Positions 25,956-34,864 of a stretch of 64,000 bases of DNA are shown here, piece by piece (position 1 is the first letter of the stretch; each line of letters begins with the position of its first letter). Source of the DNA: Polyangium mundeleinium (lineage in GTDB: Bacteria; Myxococcota_A; Polyangia; Polyangiales; Polyangiaceae); contig NZ_JAQNDO010000001.1 of assembly GCF_028369105.1 (NCBI RefSeq), positions 9,270,501 through 9,334,500 of the forward strand, read 5' to 3'. A model generated the notes under the pieces. The model saw only the letters and a program-made list of their open reading frames with translations, had not been told where the DNA came from and searched no databases. Both the position numbers and the translations under genes were made by a program.

Positions 25956-27196
25956 GGCCGCCCCGCCTTTCCGCCCGCGCGCCGGGCCCGCTGCCCCACG
26001 CGTTTCGCCAGCGTGAGCACGAGCGGCCAGGGGTCGTCCCAGGCGAACACGTCGAAGACCTTGGGCCCGCGGTACGAGGCCACGAAATCGCGGAGCGACA
26101 CCACCCCGGAGGGCCCGTAATCGAGGAGAAACGCCCGCACGTCCCCCTCGACCGAGGCCCAGCGCAAGCCCGGACGAACCGGCCCCGTGTGCGGCAAAGG
26201 CAGCCCCGCGAGCTCGGCGTACGCGACGAGCGGCAGATTCACGCCCGACGCCGCGCCGAGCCGGTTCCACAGGTTGAAGCGCGGGTTCGCCTCCAGCAAG
26301 AAGAGCTCACCCGTCTCTGCGTCCCGCTTGAAATCGAGCTTCACCACGCCCACGAGCCCGAGCGCCCGCACGACCTCGAGCCCGATCCGCGTCACCTCGG
26401 GATCCTCCACGATTTCGATGAACGTACTCTCGCCCGAGCCCGACGGGTACGTCCGGATCTTCTTGCCCACGTGATGGGCGACGGGCTCGCCGCGCGCGTT
26501 CATCCACGCGTGAAAGCTCGTGATGTGATCGTCGCCGCCGCGCACGTACCGCTGCACGACGAACGCCGTGCCCGACCGCCGCATCTGTTCGAGCCGTTTG
26601 TCGAGCTCCTCCGGCGTCCACGCGAAAAACGCCTTCCAGGGCAAACCTCCCTCCTCGCGCACGGCCGCGGAGGTGCGGAACGACGTGTGGTTCACGGGTT
26701 TCACCGCGCAAGGCAGGGGCACGCGCGCCATCACCTCCGCCCGTGTCGTCGCCTCCACGGACGTCACCGTCGCGGGCACGGGCAAACCGAGGTGCCGCGC
26801 GAGCTTGGCGAAACGCGCCTTGTCGACGAGCTCCTCCACGCGCTCGGCCGGCGGCAGGAGAAATCGGTAATGCCGCGCGAGCATCTCCCGGTGCCGCGAA
26901 ACGCAGAGCAACATGGCGTCCGTCCCGTAAAACAGCACGGGCCGCCCGCCCGTCCGCTCCGCCACGATCCGGAGGTCCTCGGCCGTCTGATCCGGGTTCG
27001 TCACGGGATCCGAGAGCACGGCCGTTTGCGCCACGTGCCGGGATCCGAACGTCGGATCCCCGGCGCGCGTGGAGGCCACGACGAACGGAATGCGCGCGAC
27101 GGGCAGGCCCGCATCGGCCGGCGCGTCCCCGGAGAAACACCGGACCATGTTGAGATCCCCGCAAAGCACGGCCGGGACAAGCGATTGCTCGGGCAT
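25952..27196 (-). CDS. ATP-grasp carboxylate-amine ligase-like protein
   Basis: The ATG at 27196, preceded by GGGAGGGA, gives 414 residues. An N-terminal pre-ATP-grasp region (about 1-115) is followed by the ATP-binding fold: CAVKPVNHTSF (nucleotide lysine), FVVQRYVRGGDDH, VGVVKLDFKRDAETGELFLLEANPRFN. The last carries the Mg-binding Glu and Asn of the grasp. Such enzymes activate a carboxylate as acyl phosphate and join it to an amine or thiol. It is coupled to the downstream phosphoesterase and 19 bases after the GNAT gene. The actual substrates are not evident. Confidence 0.85.
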   Translation of the reverse strand: MPEQSLVPAVLCGDLNMVRCFSGDAPADAGLPVARIPFVVASTRAGDPTFGSRHVAQTAVLSDPVTNPDQTAEDLRIVAERTGGRPVLFYGTDAMLLCVSRHREMLARHYRFLLPPAERVEELVDKARFAKLARHLGLPVPATVTSVEATTRAEVMARVPLPCAVKPVNHTSFRTSAAVREEGGLPWKAFFAWTPEELDKRLEQMRRSGTAFVVQRYVRGGDDHITSFHAWMNARGEPVAHHVGKKIRTYPSGSGESTFIEIVEDPEVTRIGLEVVRALGLVGVVKLDFKRDAETGELFLLEANPRFNLWNRLGAASGVNLPLVAYAELAGLPLPHTGPVRPGLRWASVEGDVRAFLLDYGPSGVVSLRDFVASYRGPKVFDVFAWDDPWPLVLTLAKRVGQRARRAGGKAGRP

Positions 27197-27215
27197 CGTT
27201 CCCTCCCCCTTCGCA

Positions 27216-28400
27216 TCAAGGTTCTTCCTCGGCGAATGCTTCCACCGGACGCTGTTTCGTGCACGGGCGGCCGCGCAGCCGCGCCCATTCGCGGGCGGCG
27301 CGCTCGGCGTGGTCGCGCAAGGCCTCCCGCAGCGTCCGCCGCGCCGCCCGGATCTCCACGATCGGCCGCGAAGCGAGCGCCATGTCGAGCTTGTACCGCA
27401 CGTCCCCGCCGAGGAAATCGTATTCGCGCCGCCCCGACGCGATCGCCATTCGAATGGCCAGCGCGTGCGCGGCGATCCCCGGCCGGAGCTTCGGCGGCAA
27501 ATCGGCGCGCCGGCCGCTCTGATAAAAATACACCTTGTCGTTCCAAACCAGGTTGTAGAGCGCCGCCACCGGCTCGCCACCGGCCCGGAGCACCGAGAGC
27601 TCCAGCGCGCCCCGTTCGAGCAGCGCGGGCATCACGGCGTCGTGAAAGGCCGTAAATTTCTGCGACGAGAACACCCCGCTCCGGTCGTCTCTCTGCCAGC
27701 GCGCCGAATGGAGCGAAATGAGCGTTGCGCGCGCCGAGACGAGCTCGTCCGGCGTGCGCGCGACCGAGAGCACGAGCTCGCCGTGCCCGAAGCTCTCCAG
27801 ATCCCGCATCGATCGCCGCACGAGGTACCGCCGCGACGAAGGCAACGCCGCGAGGTATGCCTCGAACGAAGGCGGCAGCGCCACGTACGGACTGCGGCCG
27901 CGCTCCGTCAGGGTCACCCGCAGATCCCTGCGCCCGAGCGCGTCTGCGAGCGCGAACGGCGCGCGCTTGCTGCCATCCATTGCCGGCAGCACGACCTCGT
28001 CCCAGGCCCCGAGCAGGCCCCCCGCGAGCGCCCGCGCCGTCGCCTCCGCGACCGCGTCCTCCTCGCCACGCTCGGTCACGATCCCGATGTATTCCGAGAC
28101 GATTTCGTCCTCCTCGTCCTCCCCCGACGGGAGCGCTTCGAGCCGACGGAACGGGACGCCCCGATGCCACACGCGCCTCGCCACGAGCGGCAAGAGGCCC
28201 ACGAGCCGCCCCTCGCGGGTGATCCGTAGCGCACGGAGGCATCGCCCGTCCGTCCCGCCGAACACGCGCCACCAGGCGAGGATCCACAAAGGGGAAAGCG
28301 TGGGCTCGTTGCAATCGCTGCGATCGAGCAGCGCCTCCCAATCCCCCTGCATTGCCTCGAGCTCGGCGATATCGGAGACGACGGTGCAGCAGAGTTCCAT
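27216..28400 (-). CDS. GNAT/FemAB-like acyltransferase (CelD/BioF2-type, Acetyltransf_6)
   Basis: The ATG at 28400 gives 394 residues. Evidence is the N-terminal pattern ELEAMQGDWEALLDRSDCNEPTLSP followed by WILAWWRVFGG. A central acyltransferase core has ALYNLVWNDKVYFYQSG, and the late EYDFLGGDVRYKLDM is the signature of the CelD/FemAB-like GNAT family. These enzymes acylate sugars or transfer aminoacyl groups, often in exopolysaccharide or envelope pathways. It heads an operon with ATP-grasp and metallophosphoesterase genes. An alternative start 36 bases upstream exists. Confidence 0.8.
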   Translation of the reverse strand: MELCCTVVSDIAELEAMQGDWEALLDRSDCNEPTLSPLWILAWWRVFGGTDGRCLRALRITREGRLVGLLPLVARRVWHRGVPFRRLEALPSGEDEEDEIVSEYIGIVTERGEEDAVAEATARALAGGLLGAWDEVVLPAMDGSKRAPFALADALGRRDLRVTLTERGRSPYVALPPSFEAYLAALPSSRRYLVRRSMRDLESFGHGELVLSVARTPDELVSARATLISLHSARWQRDDRSGVFSSQKFTAFHDAVMPALLERGALELSVLRAGGEPVAALYNLVWNDKVYFYQSGRRADLPPKLRPGIAAHALAIRMAIASGRREYDFLGGDVRYKLDMALASRPIVEIRAARRTLREALRDHAERAAREWARLRGRPCTKQRPVEAFAEEEP

Positions 28401-28875
28401 GGCAGCCCCCCCAGGCGACGCGGCCATTTCGAGCATCCCTCGAAAAACCGCGACCTTCGCCGTATGGAGATCTCGCGCGCGCCCCACGCGCGCCGCGCGA
28501 GCCCCGATGTAGGCACGGACTGCGCCCCTCCCTGCGTTCCGCCCCCACCGATGCCGCCTGCTCGCTCGGCCCTCCGCGCGCTCGACCCGGGACGGCCCCA
28601 CGTACCTACGGGACGCTCGCCTCCGTCCGCCCTCCCAAGCGCGCGGAAAATCCGCCGCGGCGATCGCCCGAAGCGCGTGTACGTCCGCGGCGACGAGGGC
28701 CCGACAAACTGCACGGTGCCGTGCGGCGCGAGCACATCGGCGCGCACAAGAGGCCTCTCGGCGAGCTACCAGGTTGTCCCGAAGAGCGGCGACGCGTGCA
28801 CTCGCCCCTTGACGCGGGCAGCACCTTCTTGTCCCATCCCGTATCCCCCAGCGCCCCGCGCGACGAGAGAGAGCC
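28401..28875. other. Divergent intergenic region, no gene seen
   Basis: These 475 bases lie between the divergent GNAT operon and the adenylate cyclase gene. Open frames cross it on both strands, but they are Arg/Pro-rich and lack ribosome sites or recognisable domains. I see no tandem repeat or strong palindrome. It should hold both promoters, and a long leader of the cyclase mRNA is possible. Confidence 0.5.
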
Positions 28876-30267
28876 GTGCTCGAGACCAAAAACCCTCGAT
28901 TTTCCCCGCCGGCGCAGCTCCCGGAGGAGATCCGCGCCATCCTGCAGAACCAGGAGATGGCGGGCGAGCGGCTCGTGAACTACGTGCGAAGCGGCTTCGC
29001 GCTCTTCTCGCTCAGCGCGAGCCTGCTTGGTTCGGCAAAGGAAGCGCCGGCGGCAAACCTGGTCTTCCGCTCGATGTTGTACGCCTGGCTCGCGTATTCC
29101 GCGGTCGTCTGGCTTCTCCTCCGCCTCCGCCCTCGCCACTACGGCTGGCTCAAGTACCTATCGATCACCGTCGACATTTCGTTCCTGTACCTCGCCATGG
29201 TCGGCAGCCTGTACAACCATTCCGGTGTGTACGAGGTCTACCGGGGCCCCATGGCCTGGGTCATCCTCGCGGCCTTCAACATCATGGCGGGCCTGCGGTA
29301 TAGCGTGCTCGCCGGTCTGTACTCGGCCGGGCTCGTCGGCGCGTGTGGCGCGGCGTTCCTCACGTACGTGAACGCCACGATGCCCGTGCCCTGGGTCGAG
29401 AGCGCCGTGTACGTCGGGGAAGGGCTGAACTTCGAGGAGTGCGCGAGCATCGTGCTCTTTACCGCCCTCACCGGCGTCTTCTCGGCCGTCACCGCCTGGA
29501 ACTCCCGCAAGCTCATCCTCCAGGCCGCGACCGAGTCGCTCGCGAGAGACCGCCTCGAACAGGACCGGGATCGCCTCGCCAAGTACTTCTCGAAGGACGT
29601 CGTCGACCTCGTCCTCAACAACCCCGAAAGCATCGGCCTCGGCGGGCAGCGAATGCACGCCACCGTGCTCTTCGCGGACATTCGCAACTTCACGCAGCTC
29701 TCGACCATGATGCAGCCGGAGGAAGTGGTCGATCTGCTGAATCGCTACTTCTCGATCATGGTCGAGATCGTCTTCAAAAACGGCGGCACGCTCGACAAGT
29801 TCCTCGGCGACGGCCTCATGGCCCTTTTCGGCGTCCCCTACCCCCTCGATCGACCGGAGGAGCGCGCCGTTCGCACCTCGCTGGAGATGCTCGACGCGCT
29901 GCAGACGATGAACCGCGAGCTCGAAGCCAAGGGCATGCTCCGGCTCGACATTGGCGTGGGCATCAACTGCGGCGCCGTCGTCGCAGGCAACATCGGTTCG
30001 TCCCAGCGCCACGAATACACGGTCATCGGCGATACCGTGAACCTCGCCGCCCGGCTCGAAGCCCTGAACAAGGAGACGCGCACCCAGATCCTCGTCTCCG
30101 CGCCCGTCCACCAGGCGATCCAGGGCGCCTTCCGCACGCGCACCCTCGGCCCGCTGCGTATCCGCGGCAAACCCGAGCCCATCGAGGTCTTCGCCGTTCT
30201 GCCCTCCGACGTCGTGCCCGAGCCGACCCGCATCTCCCTCCTCCCGCCGTCCACCAGCTATCCGTGA
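28876..30267 (+). CDS. Class III adenylate/guanylate cyclase with N-terminal membrane domain
   Basis: The GTG at 28876 (GAGAGAG upstream) gives 463 residues. A cytosolic N-terminus is followed by about six transmembrane helices (about 40-210) and a coiled-coil linker (about 215-240). The catalytic domain (about 258-445) has the metal-binding Asp268 in VLFADIRNFT and Asp312 in KFLGDGLMALFG. Lys308 is the purine-selecting Lys of adenylate cyclases. The GDTVNLAARLE motif supplies transition-state Asn/Arg. All residues for homodimeric activity are present, so it should make cAMP. Its stop overlaps the next gene's start (GTGA), and a cNMP-binding protein is encoded 4.6 kb away. Confidence 0.9.
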   Translation: MLETKNPRFSPPAQLPEEIRAILQNQEMAGERLVNYVRSGFALFSLSASLLGSAKEAPAANLVFRSMLYAWLAYSAVVWLLLRLRPRHYGWLKYLSITVDISFLYLAMVGSLYNHSGVYEVYRGPMAWVILAAFNIMAGLRYSVLAGLYSAGLVGACGAAFLTYVNATMPVPWVESAVYVGEGLNFEECASIVLFTALTGVFSAVTAWNSRKLILQAATESLARDRLEQDRDRLAKYFSKDVVDLVLNNPESIGLGGQRMHATVLFADIRNFTQLSTMMQPEEVVDLLNRYFSIMVEIVFKNGGTLDKFLGDGLMALFGVPYPLDRPEERAVRTSLEMLDALQTMNRELEAKGMLRLDIGVGINCGAVVAGNIGSSQRHEYTVIGDTVNLAARLEALNKETRTQILVSAPVHQAIQGAFRTRTLGPLRIRGKPEPIEVFAVLPSDVVPEPTRISLLPPSTSYP

Positions 30268-31292
30268 AGCCCGACGCGCCGTTCGCCTGTTATCTCGCGA
30301 AACAAATCGAAATCAATCACGCGTGGGATCTCTGCGAGCGGCACCTTTCCGCCCTGCCCGAGCCCTTGGGCGCCCTCGCCGACCGCTTTTTGCAAAGCGT
30401 CTCGGACGACCAGGGCCATCACCGCGCCTACTTCTCGAACCCCCTCGCGCCGCCGCTGCTCTATCTGCCGCTTTGGCTGCGTGACGGGCTTTTGGGCGCG
30501 CGCCCCGATCTCGCCACGATCCCCCTCGCGCCGCTGCTCGCAGGCGCAATGCTCGGCTACTTCCACATTCGTTTCCAGGACGACCTCCTCGACGAACCCG
30601 AGCGCGGAGATCCCGCGCTCCAGCTCCTCGGCAATACCTGTTTCGTCGCCCTCGCCGAGGCCTGCCGCGCCACGCTCGGCCTCCACGAAGCATTCTGGAA
30701 AGCTTTCGATCGCGCTTTCCTCGACATGTCCCGGCTCACCCTGGCGGAGCGATACGCCGTCCGCTCGGATGCGCCCTACACCGACGCGCTCTTCGAGGAG
30801 CACGCCGGCAAGGTCGCCTTCGCCCGCATTCCCGTGCTCGCCGTCGCCGCGCTCGCAGGGCGAATGGATCTCGCGCCGGCCCTCGAGGCATTGGTCGCGC
30901 GGCTCGGCGTGGCGTACGGGATCGTCAACGATGTCCTCGGCTGGCCTCGAGATCTCCGCGCCGGGCACCGCACGTACCTGCTCGCCCGCGCGGGCCTCTC
31001 CCAGGACGACCTCGCGCGTGTCGCTCGCGTGCAAGCCCCTGCCGAGCGTGATGCGGCCCGGGAAGAGCTCGCGACGCGCCTTCGCGAGCGTCTCTACGAG
31101 GGAGGCCTCCTGCGCGGCTCGCTCGAACGCGCCGGGAAGGTGCACCACGAGGCGCGGGAGATAGCCCGGACCCTCGATGTACCCGGCTTCGACGCCTTCA
31201 CCGACGAGCGAATCGCCTGGCTCGAATCCCTCGATTCCCGCCTCGCCGCAATCACGCTCCAGCGCGCGCTCGCGAAGGGTCGAGCCCCATGA
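30264..31292 (+). CDS. Class I isoprenoid synthase-like protein (polyprenyl synthase or terpene cyclase relative)
   Basis: The GTG at 30264 overlaps the cyclase stop. The 342-residue all-helical product carries an aspartate-rich motif FQDDLLDEP (Asp106, Asp107, Asp110), the DDxxD signature of class I isoprenoid synthases. A second motif YGIVNDVLGWPRD at about 219-230 (NDxxGxxxD) sits where terpene cyclases have NSE and prenyl synthases a second Asp-rich motif. The spacing of about 115 residues is as expected. An ionisation-dependent reaction on an allylic diphosphate is inferred; product and substrate are unknown. Its 3' end overlaps the convergent toroid gene by 41 bp. Confidence 0.7.
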   Translation: MKPDAPFACYLAKQIEINHAWDLCERHLSALPEPLGALADRFLQSVSDDQGHHRAYFSNPLAPPLLYLPLWLRDGLLGARPDLATIPLAPLLAGAMLGYFHIRFQDDLLDEPERGDPALQLLGNTCFVALAEACRATLGLHEAFWKAFDRAFLDMSRLTLAERYAVRSDAPYTDALFEEHAGKVAFARIPVLAVAALAGRMDLAPALEALVARLGVAYGIVNDVLGWPRDLRAGHRTYLLARAGLSQDDLARVARVQAPAERDAAREELATRLRERLYEGGLLRGSLERAGKVHHEAREIARTLDVPGFDAFTDERIAWLESLDSRLAAITLQRALAKGRAP

Positions 31293-33141
31293 GCCGCGCG
31301 CGGGTCACGGCGAGCGCGCGCAGGCAAAACGCCGCCGAGACCGTCCGCGCTCCATGCGCCGCGGGCACGCCGTCCTTGCCGGGACAACGATACAGCGGCT
31401 CGCGCGGCCATAACCCGTCCGGCTCCTGCCGCGCGGCGAGGTAATGGACCATGGGCCAGGGATCGAAGGTTCGTCCTCGCCCGCGCGCCAGAAACTCCAG
31501 ATGACACGCGGTCGATACGACGCTCCCGAATCCCCCATCCGCGGCTTGCAGCGTGGGGAGAACGCGCTCCTGCGCGTCGACGAGCTCGAACAGCGTGGCC
31601 ACGAGGTCCGGCGCCGCGCCCGCCTTTTCCACGACACACGCGAGGCGGGCAAACATCAACCACGTATACGGCGCGCCATAATAAGCGAGGCTCGCCTCTT
31701 TCTCGGCCGACCAGGTGCGCAAGCACCACGCGAGCGCGCGGTCGAACACGCCCTCGGGGAGCCCGATCCCCGCCTCCGCGAGGCCAAGGAGCGCGTTCAG
31801 CGTCACGGCCACGCAGCGCGGCCCGAGCCATGCCGGCGCGCCCTCGGGTACCGGTTCGAGCAACCCCTTGTCCAGCCAAACTGGCAGCATCCCGTCCTCG
31901 GCCTGGTGCGCGCAAAGGAGGCCGAGGGCCGGCGCGAGCTCCGCCGCGAGCGTGGTTCGCTCGGGCAAACGAGCGACGAGCTGCAATGCGAGGCCGAGGT
32001 CGTCGCTGTCCGGCGGAATGCCGGTGTAATCGTCGAAATAACGAAATCCGTCGACGCGGCGGACCTCGAGGAGCGCCCGCGCCCGCGCCGTCACGTCCTC
32101 GCCGGCCTCGTGGAGCGCGAGCAAGCAAAGCCCGACAGGGAACAGCCGCCCCACGCGCGGCACGTCGGCGAACCCTCCCCACCGCTGCAAATCCCATGAT
32201 TCGCGTAGCTCCGGATCCGCGGCGAGGGTCCGGCACGCGAGCCGCGCCGTCCGCTCGAGCTCGTCCACCTCGAGCTCGCTCTTGGGCACGAACGCGAAAA
32301 ACCTCGCCCCGTTCACCCGACGAACCACGCGCGCGAGGGAGGCCACGAGCTCATCCACCACGCGCTTCGCCTCGCCTTCGAGGGCGCGTGTGGCGTCCTC
32401 CGCGAGCCGATCTGCCTCGGACACGACACGCGTGACGACCTCGGCGGAACCCACGATCCGGAGCCAGGGGAGCCGATCGGGCGACGGGCAAACCCACCGC
32501 GCGAGGGCGGCGCCGATCCCGGTCACGCCCGCCTCGGCTGCGATCGCGGCGAGTATCTGCGGCAGAGGTGCGCGCGTGTTCGGATCGAGGAGCGCGCGCA
32601 CCTCGCAGGCGAGCCGCGCGAGCTGCCCGAGCGCCCGCCCCGCCGATGCGAGCGCCTCATCCCCTTCGCCCGAGGCTCCCAGCGCTGCGGGCATGATCGC
32701 CGAGAGCCCGAAATCCAGGAGCGGCGACGCTGCCGGAAGGGTGCTCGCCCCGCCGCCCTGCACGGCATCCCCGAGCGCCTCGATCGTCCGATCGAGGGCC
32801 GTTCGGAGCCCGGCCGGACCGCCTCCGCGATCCCGCTCGCGGGCCGCGAGGAGGAGCCATTCGATCGGTGAGAGCGAGGGCTCGGGTTGGTCCTCGGGGA
32901 GCGCGTAGGCCGGGGGAGGGAGGCGACATGCGGCGTGCACCGCTGCGAAGAGCAGGAGGACGGCGCACGCGGTCGACCCCGCCTCCACGGCGGCTCCCTG
33001 CGCGGCATACAACGTCTCGAGGGTGGTTGCTGTCGCGCGGGCAGGATCGTCCGGTCCTCCCAGCGCGACGAGCGCGGCCTCCGCGCGCGGGGCGATGAGC
33101 CGCGGGAGCCCCTTCGACCACGGCGCTCCGGGGTGGATCAC
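31252..33141 (-). CDS. Alpha/alpha-toroid protein with DxDD motif and QW-like repeats (class II terpene cyclase/prenyltransferase-like)
   Basis: The GTG at 33141 gives 629 residues. The C-terminal half contains PPDSDDLGLALQL with Asp378-Ser-Asp380-Asp381, matching the DxDD protonation motif of class II terpene cyclases. It also has QW-like repeats QAEDGMLP (about 413), QAADGGFGS (about 532) and QEPDGLWPR, typical of the squalene/prenyltransferase toroid fold. The N-terminal half is helical and unrecognised. It is preceded by the leader-like peptide gene on the same strand (88-bp gap). It could be a cyclase, an inactive relative, or a peptide-modifying enzyme on the same scaffold. Confidence 0.65.
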   Translation of the reverse strand: MIHPGAPWSKGLPRLIAPRAEAALVALGGPDDPARATATTLETLYAAQGAAVEAGSTACAVLLLFAAVHAACRLPPPAYALPEDQPEPSLSPIEWLLLAARERDRGGGPAGLRTALDRTIEALGDAVQGGGASTLPAASPLLDFGLSAIMPAALGASGEGDEALASAGRALGQLARLACEVRALLDPNTRAPLPQILAAIAAEAGVTGIGAALARWVCPSPDRLPWLRIVGSAEVVTRVVSEADRLAEDATRALEGEAKRVVDELVASLARVVRRVNGARFFAFVPKSELEVDELERTARLACRTLAADPELRESWDLQRWGGFADVPRVGRLFPVGLCLLALHEAGEDVTARARALLEVRRVDGFRYFDDYTGIPPDSDDLGLALQLVARLPERTTLAAELAPALGLLCAHQAEDGMLPVWLDKGLLEPVPEGAPAWLGPRCVAVTLNALLGLAEAGIGLPEGVFDRALAWCLRTWSAEKEASLAYYGAPYTWLMFARLACVVEKAGAAPDLVATLFELVDAQERVLPTLQAADGGFGSVVSTACHLEFLARGRGRTFDPWPMVHYLAARQEPDGLWPREPLYRCPGKDGVPAAHGARTVSAAFCLRALAVTRARLMGLDPSRARAGA

Positions 33142-33228
33142 GATCGAAAGGCCTGTCGGGGTGACTTCAGTGAGAAGCGGCGCGGGACCGGGCGGGAAGC
33201 CGGGTCCGCGCGTCGCTCCCGCGGCATC

Positions 33229-33450
33229 TCAGAACGCCGCTTTGCGATTGGCGAGCTGCTCTTCCATGCCCTTCGCGACGGCCTGGACCTCGTCGGGGTT
33301 CGCCGACTTGATGGCGTTGAGCAGCTCGGGCGTGGCTTCGTACCCCTCGGCTGCCAGCGTCGCATCGGGATTGGCGAAAAGCCGGGCCCGGAAGTCCTTG
33401 TCCATGAGGGTCCGGCCGATCAGCTCGTCGATGTTCTTCTTGGCTCCCAT
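33229..33450 (-). CDS. NHLP-type leader-like small protein, 73 aa
   Basis: The ATG at 33450, with GAGGAG 9 bases upstream, gives 73 residues. The pattern ELIGRTLMDKDFRARLFANPDATLAAEGY, then ATPELLNAIKS and a C-terminal acidic helix, matches the nitrile-hydratase-alpha-like leader peptide (NHLP) clan seen as RiPP precursors or precursor-like proteins. There is no obvious Gly-Gly or Gly-Ala cleavage site and no Cys/Ser/Thr-rich core; it ends NRKAAF. It may be a leader without a classical core, or a carrier. The toroid gene follows, and a PqqD-M50 gene is divergent. Confidence 0.7.
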   Translation of the reverse strand: MGAKKNIDELIGRTLMDKDFRARLFANPDATLAAEGYEATPELLNAIKSANPDEVQAVAKGMEEQLANRKAAF

Positions 33451-33500
33451 GCTGCTGCTCCTCGAAGTCGTGCTCGGAAAAAATGTACGTGGACCTTTAT

Positions 33501-33530
33501 GAACTACACCAAAGGACCTGTCACGGTCAA
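33501..33530 (-). promoter_or_regulatory. Candidate sigma70-type promoter of the leader-like gene
   Basis: On the minus strand TTGACC (33530-33525) and TAGTTC (33506-33501) are separated by 18 bases, in an unusually A/T-rich stretch 51 bases before the 33450 start. This is a by-eye match only. Confidence 0.35.
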
Positions 33531-33618
33531 GGATCGCCGCGGTGCACCGGCGTCCGATCTTTGCCCGGCTTTGCCGGTGTGTTAGTGTCCTCGACGGGCT
33601 TATTTCAGCCGAGATCCG

Positions 33619-34851
33619 ATGAGCGAGAAGGAGAAGCCCCAACTCGAGCTCCTGATTCGCCAGCGGACCCCGGGTCTCGGCGGATCGCGGAGCAGCAGCT
33701 TCGTCACCAAGTCCTACGTCGCCGACCAGGTCGCCCTGACCGTGAAGCCGCGGCGCATTCCCGAGGACGCGTACGAGGTGCAGGCCCAATCGAGGAAGGA
33801 TCGCAAGCTCTTTTACGTGATCCGACAGCTCGAGGCCGACCGCTACCTCTTCCTCAACGAAGAGGAGTACTTCCTCTGGCAAAAGATGGATGGGCTGCAC
33901 ACGCTGCGCGACGTCGCGACGGCGTACTTCTTCAAGTTCGGATCCTTCGATTTCCGGGTGATCCAGCGCTTTTTGTCGCGCGCGCGGGAGCACAAGCTCA
34001 TCATCATCCCCCATACCGATCTCGTGCGCCGCACGCTCTCCGACGAGCAGACCTCGGGCCGATCGCGTCTCCTCACGCGGATCCGCAGCATCGATCTGCG
34101 CCTGTCGAACGTCGATCAGCGCATCGCCGCGCTCCACGAGAAGGTCCGCATCCTCTTCACCCGCCCCGCGCTCGTCGCGTATGCCGTGATGCTCGTCCTC
34201 GGCCTGATCACGATCGCGAAGCAAGCCGGGCGCGGGCTCGGGAGCGAGGTGCTCCGCGGCCATCATGCGCTCCTCCTGCCCGTGTTCCTGCTCATGCACG
34301 CCTCCGCGATCGTCGTGCACGAGGTCGCCCACGCGCTCGCTTGCAAGCACTTCGGCCGCGAGGTGAAGGCCTTCGGTTTCACCTTCGTGAACCGCGTCGT
34401 GCCCTCGGTCTACGCCGACGTCACGGACATGTGGATGTCCACCCGCAAGGCGCGCATGGCCGTGAGCTTTGCCGGGCCCTTGTCGGGCCTGCTCCTCGGC
34501 TCGATGAGCGCGATCGTGGCGTGGTTCGTTCCCGCGGGCGTCACGTCGTCGTTCCTCTGGCTCTACGCGGTCTCGATGCTCGCGCTCGCGATCGGCAGCC
34601 TCTATCCGTGCCTGTTCATCGAGTCCGACGGCTACCACATCCTGAGCGATTGGCTGCGCATGCCGGCGCTGCGCGAGCACAGCCGCAGGTTCTTGCAGGA
34701 TCGCGTGCGAAATCTCGTGCGTGGACGGAAGCAGAGGCCCATGACGAACGACGAGCGAACGTTCCTCGTGTACGGATGCGCCTCGATCGCGAGCCTCTCG
34801 GCGGCCTTCGTCACGCTCGTCACGCTCCTTGCCCGCCCTCTGCTGCGCTAA
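33619..34851 (+). CDS. PqqD-like domain fused to an M50 (site-2-protease-like) membrane metalloprotease
   Basis: The 410-residue protein has a winged-helix PqqD/RRE-like region at about 55-135 (YLFLNEEEYFLWQKMDGLHTL, then FFKFG and RFLSRAREHKLI), a coiled segment, and about five to six transmembrane helices. Inside the first helices is the zinc motif HEVAHAL (His234-Glu235, His238). A late SDGYHILSD motif gives the third ligand Asp337. PqqD-M50 fusions occur in peptide-modification and export loci, where the PqqD part binds the leader. Divergence from the NHLP-like gene supports such a pairing. The cNMP-binding gene follows after 13 bases. Confidence 0.8.
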   Translation: MSEKEKPQLELLIRQRTPGLGGSRSSSFVTKSYVADQVALTVKPRRIPEDAYEVQAQSRKDRKLFYVIRQLEADRYLFLNEEEYFLWQKMDGLHTLRDVATAYFFKFGSFDFRVIQRFLSRAREHKLIIIPHTDLVRRTLSDEQTSGRSRLLTRIRSIDLRLSNVDQRIAALHEKVRILFTRPALVAYAVMLVLGLITIAKQAGRGLGSEVLRGHHALLLPVFLLMHASAIVVHEVAHALACKHFGREVKAFGFTFVNRVVPSVYADVTDMWMSTRKARMAVSFAGPLSGLLLGSMSAIVAWFVPAGVTSSFLWLYAVSMLALAIGSLYPCLFIESDGYHILSDWLRMPALREHSRRFLQDRVRNLVRGRKQRPMTNDERTFLVYGCASIASLSAAFVTLVTLLARPLLR

Positions 34852-34864
34852 TCGAAGGACCCCG

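Noticed and set aside
33518-33524. CTGTCAC Pho half-site between the leader-like and PqqD-M50 genes
   Set aside because: There is only one half-site, with no partner 11 bases away on either side, so it is probably chance.
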